This document shows positions 1 through 11,504 of a stretch of DNA of 64,000 nt, piece after piece; the stretch's first letter is position 1; every line of letters begins with the position of its first letter. The stretch is from positions 6,307,933 to 6,371,932 of the forward strand of contig NC_054870.1 in assembly GCF_018320785.1 (NCBI RefSeq), written 5' to 3'. Under the pieces are notes generated by a model. The model was not told the origin of the DNA, searched no databases, and was given only the letters and a program-made list of their open reading frames with translations. Source of the DNA: Cheilinus undulatus (Eukaryota > Chordata > Actinopteri > Labriformes > Labridae). Made by a program: the position numbers and the translations under genes.

Positions 1-275
1 TGCTAAAGCGCCAGTTTTATCAGAACTTGACGACATTTCTTTTTTAAAAGAAGAACAAAGAACAGCAGTGAGATGTTTTCTTTTCCAAAACGACAAAAGT
101 CATGTACTTACATGTCTATAGTCGCCATGGTTCGTGTTATTCTTCAGTAGCTGCGCACGCACACCTCATTCATCCAATCACACTCCAAGTTTGTTTTTCA
201 AATCCTCTTTCCTTTCCCAAACACTGAGTATTGAAGGTTTTTCAGATGGATGTGTGAAACACCTGTGTCAGGTTA
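1..275 (+). mobile_element. TAACCT-family inverted-repeat element, copy A (left part outside window)
   Basis: Matches the right half of the elements at 17366-17921 and 32036-32602. It opens inside the shared exon-like reading frame (residues AKAPVLSELDDIS), passes the GTGAG donor-like site, and ends in the family's right terminus TCAGGTTA at 275. The subterminal AGATGGATGTGTGAAAC block is present at 244-260. The left end and its target duplication lie beyond the window. Confidence 0.75.
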
Positions 276-680
276 AAAGTGTGCAGGAATTTACCTGAAA
301 TTGGAGTTCCACTGAGTTTTCAAGATGCCAAAAAATTTTTACAGTTTAGAGACTGTAAAGAATTCACCAGCAATCTGGCACAGAGCAATCCTAACCTGTT
401 TTGAGATTTTGTCGATGTTTTTGATCAATTTAGACAGTATGCCTGAAGTTGCCTTTAACTGAAGTTCCATCCACCTATGTAAATGTTGCTGGTGTATTTG
501 TACAATTCATTGAGGATGCTGGAATTTGGCGAGAATTTTAGTTCCATCCACCTTTTATTTAACTGTCCTCAATGTGGTTGTGCAATAAAGACCAGGAATT
601 CTTGTGCAACTTTAGTGGCTTCCAATTCTCCAAATGTTGCCAACGTATCTGTGCAATTCAGAAGGGGTGCATGAATTTGC
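276..680. repeat. Degenerate short repeats
   Basis: Phrases such as GAGTTCCACTGA, AGTTCCATCCACC and AAATGTTGC recur several times at irregular spacing, suggesting decayed tandem units. No coding signal was recognised. Confidence 0.4.
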
Positions 681-686
681 CTGCAT

Positions 687-1080
687 TTGAGTTCCACTGA
701 TTTTTCCCAGATGTTGCCAACATTTTTGCACCACAGGTTTGGAGTTTTGGAGTGGCCTAGTCAAAGTCTGGACTTAAATCCTATTGAGATGCTGTGGCAT
801 GACCTTAAACAGGCTGTTCATGCTGGAAACCCCTCCAATGTGGCTGAATTAAACAATTCTGCAATGAAGAGTGAGACGAAATTCCTCCACAGTGATGTGA
901 AAGACTCATTAACAGTTATCACAAGAAGTTACTTGCAGTTGTTGTTCCAAAGGATGGAGAAAAGAGTTATTAAGTTTAGGAGGCGATGACTTTTTCTCAT
1001 AGGGCCAGGTGGGTTTGGATGGCTTTTTCCCCTTACTAAATGAAATCTTCATTCAAAAACTGACTTTTGTATTGACTCAG
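687..1080 (+). mobile_element. Tc1-like transposon, C-terminal transposase remnant and 3' end
   Basis: The open frame at 687-989 contains VLEWPSQSLDLNPIEMLWHD, the catalytic-domain tail typical of Tc1/mariner transposases, with the DLNPIE-LW block. A following PSNVAEL...SETKFLHSDV stretch matches the usual C-terminus. The non-coding end (GGCGATGACTTTTTCTCATA, then GGCCAGGTGGGTTTGGAT) is shared with the fragment at 56430-56690. The N-terminal two thirds are missing, so the copy is dead. Confidence 0.85.
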
Positions 1081-1800
1081 GTAAACCACAGGCTGATAAA
1101 TTATTCTTTGCAACAAGCCTTGAATTTGGAAAAGCCCCCATGTCAACAGGGAGGCAAATCTTAGCCTAAACTTGAGCTTAAAATGGTCTGGTGTCTGGCC
1201 AGTCTTACATAATCTGCTTTATTCACACAACACCAGATACATTCTGATGCATTAAACTTTCTTTATTTTGTGTGAACCACCCTCAAAGTACAAACTGCAC
1301 CTTTGTTTATACACTGATCCATATAAAGAGTTCTTAAAGTTCTGTTTCATTGAAGCATGGGTATGTAAGCACAGACAGGAAGTCAGGATGGAAGCGAGCA
1401 GCACTGTCTCTAATTATTAACCTTCATGATCCAGGAAATACCAGAGGATGAATCCAATGATGTGACAGACTCCATGAAAATGACGTTCTTATCACTGTGA
1501 CTCATTATTTTAGGCATAAATCTGAACATCTCAGTTCCACCTGTAGACTTTGCCGGATTTCTTTCTTTCTAAACATCAGAGCCAATATTCAAAATATTTA
1601 CCTTTTATTGGATATCAGCCTGAAACATTATTCCTGTGTTTTTCCTTCAATGGCTGGAAAAACACAGAAAAGTCAGGGAATTCAGACACACCCTTAGAGC
1701 TGCTAACAGCTCACTGATGTTACATAAAAGATCTGCACATCACAAAAGCCATGTAGGTCCTCCCAGTACTCTAGTGTGATGTACAATACGGTGCACTTTG
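1081..1800. other. Non-coding, nothing recognised
   Basis: AT-rich DNA with short random open frames. No exon with splice sites and no repeat family recognised. Confidence 0.5.
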
Positions 1801-3420
1801 TATATGAGGTAGTACTGGCTGTCAACAGTAGGGGGCATTATGATTAAGAAGGATGCTAATGTGTAGAAGTGATTAGGCCAGGACTGACATTTACCATGTA
1901 AGATTTAAAGATGGACATTTCATGTAAAAGGGGTTATTGACTTGTAACAGTAGGTGGCGCTATATGAAATTCATGAAATCAGTGTTTTTTAGATCTGATC
2001 GTACACGTGAGGTTTGAAGGAAATCAGATGTTTATGTTTAAGTTATAGTAACTTCCTGTCGATTGCCGAGCTTTGGAGATGGTTGCCATCGCCACCAAGG
2101 ATTCCTTTAACCTTTTGTTTGCTTTTGTTTGGAATGCTTTATATGTTTCTCCCTCTTCTTCAGGATCAGTAGGATAATCGGTTTAAAAAGTTCAGGCTCG
2201 TCTTTGAACAGGAAGTAGTTTTAACCAAAGATGAGTCCACAAGTCTCCAGAAGGTCCTGTTTCTGCAGAAAAGCCAGACTTGAATTACTTTTGGAGCAGA
2301 TGTTTGGAGTCAGTCATTGAGAGTAGGATGGGGGACTCATTTTGATAATGGACTCAAATTCCTGAAAACTTTAAGAATATTCCCAGAAATATTAAAGCAA
2401 AATTCAACAAGACAATTTCCTTAAAATTTCACAGATTCTATTAAAAATGCTCTCCAAAATTCAAACCAAGTTACCAAAAATTACAAGTACATTTCCAAAA
2501 TTTATTTACAGGGTACTTACACAAAAGAACCTTAATCTTTTAATGCGACTTGAACAAAATATTCAAATTCCCAAATGTTTCAGTAAAAATTACTGAAAAT
2601 GCCTCAGCAATTCTTCCAACTTTTCGAGCTGAAAAACTTTAATTTAGTGGACATTCTGGACAATCATCTCAAAAACTTTAACATCATAAATTATGAATAA
2701 AGCCAGAATATGATGCCTTCATGGGTCTGACGAGGTTAAAGAAACATGCCAGTGAAAATTTGAGCTTGAAGGGTTCAACAAAGTAAAATAAGTAAACAAA
2801 CTGGTAAATTGTAGGACCTGTTTTTGTCCCTTTAATTGGGTATTTGCATATAGGTTATGTTCAATCTGATACTGTAGTTTTACTAGAAAATTTAAAAGAA
2901 CATCAAATAATATTTTCAAAAGTTACAAAAGGTCAACACATTTTTTAGCGCCATCAAAAAAAAACTTCCTGTTGGGATTTCGGCTTGGGTCCACAAGGCT
3001 TTTTTGTAGGTGCCATCACGGTGAATATGCATACCAAAGATCATAAGCCTGGGTGTAAGGGTGCACAGGGGCTGAATGTTTTTTGTTTTTGGTGGGTTAT
3101 TTTTAATGTTGTTGTTGTTGTTGTTTGTTTGTTTTATTTTTGAGAAATTTTTAAAAATCATACACAAAAATGTCTGTTGGCCACAGGGGGCGCTGTGACC
3201 CAATGAACAGATTAGATGCATGATTGTATACAGGATGAATGTATGATCTCCCCTGTGAAGACCGGTGATGATTGACATGAGGACTGCTGAGTTAAATGGA
3301 ACTGCTATGCTGAAAACCTGAAAAAATGCTTCAAAAGGTGTTAAAAATTACTCAACTTTGGGCCCCTGCCACGGCTCGCCCTGTGGTAAAAACTCCCGTT
3401 TTTAAACGTTTTGAGCTCGA
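1800..3420. repeat. Dispersed repeat with GGCGCT motifs
   Basis: Contains repeated phrases of the type AGTAGGTGGCGCTAT (about 1950) and CAGGGGGCGCTGTGACCC (about 3184), and the block GGCCCCTGCCACGGCTCGCC near 3361. These are typical of old fish interspersed repeats. A (GTT)n stretch lies near 3109-3135. The 120-residue frame on the minus strand (2916-3278) is low-complexity and is not called a gene. Confidence 0.45.
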
Positions 3421-4139
3421 AGTCAATCAGTCTGAGAAATCCAGAAAAATGTCCAACCTGCCAATCAGTGAAAACGCATTAGACCTCAAGCTACTATGAG
3501 GCCACTTCCTGTACCTGTTAGAGGATGGTCCCATGAGACATTTCAGACATGATGTCAGGTAATGTACGTATTTGTTCTGATTTTCATGCCTGTAGCTCTT
3601 ACCTACTCCCCTGACTGATGTTTGGGGCTTTTTTGCCAAGATAATAATGAACAGGGAAAATAGATTTGGCTTATACAGGGCTGGGTAGTGTAACACCCAA
3701 TGAAGTGACACCCAGGGTGAAAGGTCAGGGGCTCCTGAAGGGCTTTGTTATGGGACAGGTGGGGGGTAGGGGGTTAAGACAACACAAATGTGTGGTGGGA
3801 GGAGGTCTACTGATAAGAAGGCTGATAAGAACACAGTGAGCTGAAGATCCTTTAACAGTCCATAGCTTTCAGTCATGTTTCCAGCATTGGGAGGGGGGGC
3901 AGCAACAGAGCTTTGAGCAGTACCAGTTTTTATTGCACTCTAGGCATTTTTTATTCCTGCTGAAGAGGCCTTGGCTCCCAATAACTGTTGGCGTGGTCCT
4001 GCTAGAGAGGAAGTCTACTTAGCCAGGTGCTAGGCTACCTTTATCCATTGACTCCCACTCACCAGCTGCCATTGGTGTGGACCGGCTGGTAAAGAAGCCC
4101 ACTCAGTAGCTGGTAGGCTCCCTTTAGCTGTTGGCGTGG

Positions 4140-4380
4140 GCCCTCCCAGCTTGCATGTCCATGTGGGCCCCATATGGGCTATATGTGGGCTGCAGTGCAA
4201 GTTCCATATCGGTTTGTCTGTTGGTTCCATGGCGGCTCAACCTGTGATTGCTCATCTGAACTTTAAGTACCTGGGATGGGCCTATATGGGTGTCGTATGG
4301 GCTGATCCCACTTGAATATCACTTGGGCAGGTGGGGCCACCATGGAACCAGCAGACAAACCCTCATGCCAGCCCACATGG
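4140..4380. repeat. Imperfect inverted repeat with ATATGGGC-type units
   Basis: The segment encoding MEPTDKP on the minus strand near 4230 and the segment encoding MEPADKP on the plus strand near 4330 are inverted copies (GGTTCCATGG versus CCATGGAACC). Between them are several CATATGGGC/TATATGGG units. The flanking 3421-4139 shows nothing recognisable. Confidence 0.5.
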
Positions 4381-4504
4381 AGACAGTGTAAAATTGTTGT
4401 GGTGGTGTTCTCCGCATGGTGTGAAAAGGAAATCTGGAGAAAAATCAGTAAGTCATGCTCTCAAAATGTTAAAAATGCACAACTGAGCTTTGCAACAACA
4501 GTGA

Positions 4505-4735
4505 CTCCATATAAAAAGATCGTTTTTTTACACCATGAGGGAGAAAAGCTGCTAAAGAGGCATCGCTAGCCTCTTAGCTTGTGGCTAATGGGCCCCCATT
4601 CGTTCTTCATCTTGACTAGATTCAGAGGAGGGACAGAGAGTTCTGATATCAGGTCAGCACTGAAGATGTGTTGTTAATGCACAGTGTGGACACATTCAAG
4701 TGGAGTCACATGGTTTCTGAATGCCCATGGTTAAC
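4505..4735 (+). repeat. GAGGGAGAAAAGCTG repeat family, copy 1
   Basis: Shares GAGGGAGAAAAGCTG, the following AAAGAGGCA...CTAGCCTCTTAGCTTGTGGCTAAT and the later ACAGAGAGTTCTGATATCAGGTCAGCACTGA with the array at 23740-25130. An inverted copy lies at 41165-41350. No coding potential. The 4740-5279 stretch beyond it shows nothing recognisable. Confidence 0.6.
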
Positions 4736-5472
4736 GTAAAATGCAAACAAGGTCTCAGAGGAAACATGCCGTATCAGTTTCCATAGGAAAGAAGAGAAAA
4801 ACAAACACATAATGATCCCTCCATGTTTCTCTCCAGTCTGATATCTCCATCTCCTCTCTGTGATCTTTTTAACATATGAGGACACAAACCCCCTCTGGTG
4901 TTTTCACAGCATGCTGTCCAAACACACAGAAGTGGAAATACATACGAACACTCAGGCCAAGACTCACAGAAACACCCAGAGACAGCGGCGTGCTCGGACC
5001 CAGCCGTCCAACATGTGTTTACTTGGAAGCTCTTCAAACAGCGATGGTTGATCGCTCCAGCTCATGCGGACCTGAACGTCTCTGCAGGTATTGACGTTTG
5101 GCCGTTACGTAACAAGCTCGTGAAGTTTCATAAAGATTGGAACAACAGAGGAAGATTCTGAAAATACACACAGAGCTGATACTCCAAGATGTGAGGCTGG
5201 AGTGTCCACTGTTTGGTTTTTAGGGGGAAATCAAACAAAGATCCCAGGAATACAATCAGAGCAGTATAATAACCAGCTGTAACCTTGCAGAGCAGATGGG
5301 TTTGCCAGACTCCATCTCTGTCATCAGGCCATCGTGAAAAGCTCCAATCCTCAACATTTGTGTCAAACCGACTATTCAGACCAATCAGCATCATTTTCAG
5401 AGAACTAGGCGGTGGCTATGGGTGGGGTTTAGTTGTACTTGAAGCAGTTTGTAATGCCTGCCTCCAGTCCAG

Positions 5473-5625
5473 TGATTAGCTCAGATATAACTCTAGTGAA
5501 GCAGTTTCACCAGAACTGGACCATGTGTCTGCATGAAAAACATCCCTAAAAAGTACTGCATGGTGGGAAAATATGTCTTCACTCTCCTGCCAACCTGCTT
5601 TGGTATGAGTTTGCGATCGTTACGG
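5473..5625 (+). pseudogene. Decayed RecQ-like helicase N-terminal piece, copy 1
   Basis: A GTGATTAGC start is followed, with stops and a frameshift, by AVSPELDHVSA, resembling the APVLSELDDIS exon of the short copies. After the shift, 5569-5625 reads KYVFTLLPTCFGMSLRSLR. This resembles RecQ-family motif I (LPTGxGKS, Walker A) with the key glycine changed to Cys and the lysine to Met, so it could not bind ATP normally. The RecQ assignment is inference from this motif; no search was possible. Confidence 0.45.
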
Positions 5626-5674
5626 GGGAAAGGGTTAATGGCGTGAGTGGTTGTATACAATGGCTGCTAGTTGA

Positions 5675-6222
5675 TAACCTGACACGCCAGATGGATTTGT
5701 TTCACACATCCATCGAGGAAAGCTTCAATAGGAAATGTTTGAGAAAAGGCAGAAGATTTGAAAAAACTCTGGTTATGGTGGGCTGAACGTTCTGTCTGTC
5801 ACATCTCTACGGACCAATCAGAGCAACAAAACACGTGACGTACCCGCTATCAAGCTGCGCGTGTGCAGCTACTGAGGAATAACATGGCGACTATAGACAT
5901 GTTAGTACTCGACTTTTGTCGTTTTTGAAAAGAAAACAACTCACCGCTGTTCTTTGTTCTTCGTTTAATGAAGAAATGTCAATTTCTGATAAAACAGAAG
6001 CCCTTTAGCAGCATCCACGCTAATCTCTTCTGCCATAACTGCACCAGCTCTTGCTGCTTCTTGTTTACATCAAGACTGCTGCACCTGAAAGTGCTGCCCC
6101 TCTTCGCTGATTGGTCCTGTCACTTTCTGACCGAGCCCAAACGGTTCAGATGGGAGCTTTGCAAGATGGATTCGCCAGTGAAAAACAAGGAAACAGGCTT
6201 TGCCATCTGCTTTGCAAGGTTA
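5675..6222 (-). mobile_element. TAACCT-family inverted-repeat element, copy B (nested)
   Basis: A 548-bp element running from TAACCTGACACGCCAGATGG to CTTTGCAAGGTTA, inverted relative to copies C to E. A perfect 9-bp duplication, GCTAGTTGA, lies at 5666-5674 and 6223-6231. Within the element are CCAATCAG and CACGTGACGTA motifs. The exon-like MAEEIS frame is present on the minus strand but soon broken. It sits inside the larger, older element of the same family. Confidence 0.85.
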
Positions 6223-6234
6223 GCTAGTTGAGTG

Positions 6235-6460
6235 ATTAGCTTCGACGTAGCCACAGCGGCAGTGTTGTCAGAACTGGACAACATTTTTCTATTAAAACCA
6301 GGGAGGAGAGAAACACTCAAGGCTTTTCAGGACTGAAAAGATGTTTTTGCTCGTCTCCTGGTCTGCTTCAGCATGAGTTTGTGAGTATGCTGGTCTGTCT
6401 GCTTGTCTTGGCAGAGAAGATGTTTCTGCACATCTCCCAGCCAGCCTTGGTATCAGTTTC
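6235..6460 (+). pseudogene. Decayed RecQ-like helicase N-terminal piece, copy 2
   Basis: A single frame from 6235 reads ISFDVATAAVLSELDNIFLL, then KPGRRETLKAFQD, a TGA at 6334, then KDVFARLLVCFSMSL. The first part is the exon carried by the short elements; the second resembles the region before and across helicase motif I. Here they are joined without the GTGAGT intron start seen in the short elements. A third motif-I-like piece (EDVSAHLPASLGISF) follows at 6416-6460. All are non-functional remnants. Confidence 0.5.
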
Positions 6461-6659
6461 ACCGAGAAGCTCCAACATTAGCAATCAGTAGCGCATGCGC
6501 ACAACGTCATTTTGTCTTGTTGCTCAGAACACTCCTCCAATTACTTTCTTAGAATTTTTTAAAAAGGCCTGCTCTTCCCAAATGCTGTCTATGGGAGCTT
6601 TCCCAGATGAATTTGAAATAAATTCATGCAAACAGTCAATCTGGAGTGTCAGGTTAAAT

Positions 6660-7130
6660 CAGCCAGGGCCTCCATCTCTGAATCCAGAAGGTTCTACTGT
6701 GTGTGAGGAGCATTAAAGAAAATCCTGCAGAGCTTCTTTAGCTGTAAACCTGTCATGTATTCGTATATGAATATTTAGTTTTAGCAGCAGAGAGTCTGAG
6801 TGACGTCAGTGGTCACTGAAGGGAGCTTCAGAGTCCAGTGAGCAGACGCCGTATTGAAAAGCTGTCACAAACTAGAAGCTGGTCAGAATACATGATTTTC
6901 TGTCTGTTAGGATTACCGGGACAGATTAGACAATCACAGAGCCATAAATTCATACTGTGACTTCACAAACATAACTACACAGAGGTAAACAACCAATCAT
7001 TTCAAGCCAATGTGATGACAGTGAAAGGTAGAGTCAATGTCACCTGAAATAAGACTGTTAAACATACTGTATTTACCATAATATTATAGTTATTGTTGAA
7101 AACTCTAAAGAGAATTTGGACTTTATGAGA
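6660..7130. other. Non-coding, nothing recognised
   Basis: No splice-bounded open frame and no repeat family recognised. Confidence 0.45.
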
Positions 7131-7149
7131 TCATGACATTTGATGATTA

Positions 7150-7345
7150 TTGGATCTTAAACTTTTATAATGTGTGTGTGTGTGATAGAATGTTGGGGCT
7201 CTCTTAGTGAGGTCAAAGCAAATGTCTACTGGAGAACAGCATAGCAACAACGGGCAGAGTTAACGTGATTGGTCTATCCTCTGCCTGTTTCCTATTGGTT
7301 GGTTAATCAAAAAACTCTAAGAGTAGAAATACATTGACATTATGT
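7150..7345 (+). repeat. CTCTCTTAGTGAG repeat family, copy 1
   Basis: Starts at a (TG)n tract (7159-7173). It contains CTCTCTTAGTGAG, AGCAACAACGGGCAGAG and CCTGTTTCCTATTGGTTGG. Copies lie at 17070-17185 and, inverted, at 30150-30340. Each copy includes CCAAT/ATTGG boxes. No coding content. Confidence 0.65.
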
Positions 7346-8529
7346 TACATTTACATTCTACTCTATGATAGTATTTAGCCATTCTGTGTGTCTGTGGGAA
7401 TTTCTCTAGCATGCACACAAAAACACAAAAACACTAAAGTCACTAAATCCCTGGGCAACAGAACCCACAATGTTTATGAAATATGCAAAACGCCCTGAAA
7501 ATGAATCTGTGTGTGAGGTGCTGTGGATACTTTCAGGAGTAATTGACTAAGATTTCATTCAAAATTCGTGAAAGATAGATATTTTTACTAATAAATGGTT
7601 GTGCCACCTGACAGTGTTTGGCTGTTAAAGTTACAAACACTGTTAAAAATCTATAAACACTTTAAAAAAAGTCGTTTCATGTAAATATAGAATTTTACAG
7701 GCAAAAAACATGCATTACATCCGTTTCTAGATGACTCTAAAAATGAACGTTTCTGCTGGCTTTTGTATCATTGACCCATTCAGTCACAAATTAACATTTG
7801 CATCCAACAATTCAATCATGAATAGAAACTTGACTCTTGGAAAAATACGTCCAGGATTATGTATTAAATATGATTTATTCAAAATCAATACATTTTCATC
7901 TCATAAAAACATAAGCCATCCATTTACCAGTACATTTACGATTATCAGTATTCATTATGTAGTGCATAGAGGAAGTACAATTATCATAGAAAATTCAACA
8001 GATGGTTATTTAGGCTTTAATTTCTGATGTATTGGCCAAGAACAAGAAAACTTTTCCTTTTATTTTACAAAACCCAAACATGGACCAATCATTGAGTTTC
8101 ATTTTTTGGTTTTTCTGTTTTGTGATTCAAATTAAAAAAAAAAAAAAAAAGACAAAATTATAAAATTAAAAAGAAAAGGATGTTTTAAAATGTTCACATT
8201 TCCCATTGGTCACAGGTTCCTATTTTACTGCAGTCTTTCTTCAAAACAAACTCCAAACTTAGACCCATTTTGGGTTGTGATTCAAAAGGAAAAAACAGCC
8301 ATTTTTTTAAATCAAAAATGAAAATGATTTTTTTGTTGTATCTTATTTTTTATTTTTTGTCGGGGACGGAAAAACTAACCGGACATTTGAGGCTTGTTTC
8401 CAGCAGGAAATGGAACTGCCATAAAGTAAACTGACTAGCTTGTTAGGTGTCACAAGCAGCAGATGTGTTGATGTTTTCATACTTATTTTACATAAAGACT
8501 GACAGTGATCACTGTTAGACCACAGAAAA
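7346..8529. other. AT-rich non-coding DNA
   Basis: Long A/T runs (for example around 8133 and 8300-8360) and a chance 98-residue frame at 7731-8027 without recognisable domains. No feature supported. Confidence 0.5.
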
Positions 8530-9180
8530 CAATACAATACAATACAATTATAACTTTATTCATCCCCGAAGGGAAATTCATTTGTCTGGAGTCTCACCTG
8601 TTTATGGTAGAATTATAGAGTCTGATTGCTCAGGGTATGAAAGATCTCCTATATCTTTCCGTCCTGCAGCGAAGAGAGAGGAGCCGTCCACCACCGTTGT
8701 TTCTTTGGTCATTTAGGGACATATGAAGTGGATGATCCATGTTCCTCAGAATGGCCTCCACCTTCCTCATACTCCAATGAGTTTAACTTGATTCCGACCA
8801 CAGAGCCAGCTTTTTTCACCAGTTTGTACAGATGCCTTGCATCCTTGTGTTTTACACTGCCTCCCCAGCAGACTGCAGCATAAAGCAGAACACTGATAAA
8901 ACATCTGCAGCATCTTACTGCAGATGTCTATTGATCGGAGTCTTCTCAGGCAAAAGAGGCGGCTCTGCCCCTTTTTCTAGATGAAGTCTACGTTTTTAGA
9001 CCAGTCCAACTTATTATCCAGGTGTAAACCTTAATATTTGTGCGACATCACCACCTCGATGCCCACGCCACAAGTGTTCACTGGCTGAAGAGGGAGTTTG
9101 GATCTGCAAAAATCTATGATCGTTTCCTTTGTCTTTGAGGTGCTGAGTAGGAGGCAGTTGTTGTGACTCCAGTCACAACA
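8530..9180 (-). mobile_element. Rex/CR1-like LINE, 3' end remnant
   Basis: Read on the minus strand, decayed frames give the end of a non-LTR reverse transcriptase ORF: SKTKETIIDF, then a GLHLDNKLDWSKNVD block, QSRLFCLRRLRS and MFYQCSALCCS, followed by the PYxQSDSIILP-type tail. The element ends in an ACAAT repeat near 8535 after TTTATTCATCCCCGAAGGGAAA, the tail typical of fish Rex-type elements. Multiple stops make it inactive. Confidence 0.75.
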
Positions 9181-9912
9181 ACAGAGGACAGTGTTTACTG
9201 TTGTTGGCTGGAGATGAGGATCAGAGAGAGATTCTCCAGTTATAAATGTCTGTTTCAGCCTTTGTTTTCAGAAAATGTTCAGACACAGAGAGAAAGAGAG
9301 AGATCTTGTTCAGACGTTTAGGCACATTTACATTTCAAAGCTTGACCATGGATTAATTTCTCCCATCATGTCTGCCACATTGGCCCAGCATGTCCCAGAC
9401 ATCTTTAGCTACCAGATTTAATCATGTTTATTATTAAACATGATGACTAAAGCATGGCATCAACCATTACACCTCAGCTAAACTCCAGGGCTCTGTCCTG
9501 AAACTCCCTCCGTCCTGTTTGGTGTTTTGATGACATGTTTTGGCCCATTGTTGTCGTCTCCGCCCTCATTGGTCATTTTTATCATGTTAAGAATGTTTGT
9601 GTCGGCGGCCGAATGAGGCAATCGTGACTCATCAGTAATAACAGAGACGACACAGAGGGTCATTGTCTTCAGGTCTTGTTTTGAAGGAGCTGACACCATG
9701 TGGATCAGGTTGTAGCAGGTGGCTGAAAATCTTCCTCTGCTGCAGATTCCAAACGTCTGAATCACACCGACCTCACCAGGACTCATCCAGACTCAGTAGA
9801 CCGCATTCTGGTCCAGGTCAAGAGGAAACAGTGCTTTCTAGTTTAATACTACAAACACAAATTTAGATATTATGAAACTCTTTCATTTCCTTATCCAAGC
9901 AACAGAGAGGGC
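9181..9912. other. Non-coding, nothing recognised
   Basis: A 102-residue minus-strand frame at 9478-9786 has no recognisable domain or splice context and is not called a gene. Confidence 0.45.
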
Positions 9913-10570
9913 CACCACAGTTCCAAAAAAGTTGGGTCACTGTGTAAAATATAAATAAAAACAGAAGTCAGTGATTGTCCAATCTCAAACCAATATTTTA
10001 TTCACAACGGAACATAAACAACACATCAGATGTTGAGCTGAGACATTTGACCTTTTCAGGAAAAGTTTTAGCTCATTTCTAATTTGATGGCAGCAACAAA
10101 CCTCAAAAAAGTCGGGACAGGGCAACAAATGAAAAACAGCTGGAGGAGCATTTTGTTAACAGGTCAGTAACATGACTGGGTGTAAAAGGAGCATTTTAGA
10201 GAGGCAGAGTCTATCAGAGGTAAAGATGGGCAGAGGTTTAACAATCTGGGAAAACTGTGTTTAAAAGCTCAGGAAAATGGTCTTGAATGATGACGGGACA
10301 AGGCTGAAGGGGCCCAAGGGCCACTACATTGAAAACAGGCATGATTCTGAACTTGAAATCACTGTTTGGACTCAGGGACACTTCCAGAAATCAGCGGTGC
10401 CATCCACAAATGGCAGGTAAAGTTGGATCATGCAAGGGAGTAGCTATATGTGGATAGAATCCAGAAATTCTCCCGTCTTCTCTGCGACAACGCTCATTTA
10501 AAATGGACTGGGGCAACATGGAAAACTGTTCTGTGGTCACATGAATCAAAATTTGAAATTCTTTCAGATT
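9913..10570 (+). mobile_element. AGTTCCAAAAAAGTTGGG-family DNA element remnant
   Basis: Starts AGTTCCAAAAAAGTTGGGTC...CTGTGTAAAATATAAATAAAA, the terminus also found near 38713 and in the short copy at 62074-62312. The interior (GTCAGTAACATGACTGGGTG, GGGCCCAAGGGCCACTACATTG, TGCCATCCACAAATGGCAGG) appears in reverse orientation at 38713-39600. Decayed transposon-derived sequence without an intact frame. Confidence 0.7.
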
Positions 10571-11500
10571 GATAAATATCTCCTAGCCAAGCATTCAAGT
10601 TACCCCAGAAGATTTTTGGGGTCTCAAATTGTGCCACAGCGTACTGAAAGGCTGTATTTTTGTCATTTTTCTTTCACTGAGGACAAGTTTATCAAAGAAT
10701 CTGATCTGTTAGATACCAATATAATCTTGACAGAGGGTTGGTCTCTATATCCTCTGTGTGTCTTGACTCAGAGCTGACCCTGTTGTTCTCTGATGGACAG
10801 CTGTTACACTAAACTCCTGCTGAAGTCGTATTTTAACGGTTAATCCTTCAGCCCTGCCCTGGTACATTAGCGGTCTGCAGGTTTGAGGGGATGGTGTGTG
10901 GTTTGGCGTACGGGGAGAGAGCCACGCAGGGCTGGAGGTCCCATAATATTATCCCAGTTCATCATGTTCCTGAGAAGCTGGACTTTTCACGGAGACCAGC
11001 GGGCTCTGTGGTGTTTACCGATGGCTCTGAGTCTGTGAGTTTTGGCTGAAATGATTCCAGAGGAGGAGAAGATTCAGAGATAACACAAACCATGTGTCTC
11101 TGTTCTCTGGAATTAATTCCTCTGGAGCAGATAGAATAATAAAAACACATCTGGACTGGATTGGACGTGATTTATTCCATTGGACTCCATTGTCCCACCC
11201 TTTCTTTATTACAGCAGAGAGCATTACATCATAGGTCAGCTTTCTGACCACATGTGACATAACTGCAGAGTACGACTCTTATCCAACATGTTTCCTTCAG
11301 AAGTTAAACCAGGATGATCCTGGTTTTTATGCCTCTATACACCGACAGCCAGAGCTCGAGGTTTAAGGTCTTAGGATCCAAAACTGTCTGGGGTCACTCT
11401 TCTGAAGGTGATATCTGAGGGTTTTCTTTAAACCATGAACAAATGTCCACTCTCACACAAGAATGAACCTGGTCTAAATACTTATTATAAACAAGTTACT
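10571..11500. other. Non-coding, nothing recognised
   Basis: No coding or repeat signal that I can support. Confidence 0.4.
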
Positions 11501-11504
11501 TGTA

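Larger units (their letters stand above)
5280..6656. mobile_element. Large, old TAACCT-family element, interrupted by a younger copy
   Basis: The left terminus at 5280 (TAACCTTGCAGAGCAGATGG) matches the left ends of the short copies. The right terminus ends TGTCAGGTTA at 6656, preceded by the family's subterminal ATGAATTTGAAATAAATTCAT hairpin. Flanking 9-mers AACCAGCTG and AATCAGCCA agree at 6 of 9 positions, all differences being transitions, so they may be a decayed target duplication. The interior carries two decayed helicase-like pieces (5473-5625 and 6235-6460) and is split by copy B. Without copy B and its extra 9-mer the element is about 820 bp. Confidence 0.6.

Noticed and set aside
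2916..3278. 120-residue minus-strand frame
   Set aside because: Asn/Lys run from a (GTT)n tract, inside an old repeat, no splice context.
9478..9786. 102-residue minus-strand frame
   Set aside because: No recognisable domain, no supporting exon structure.
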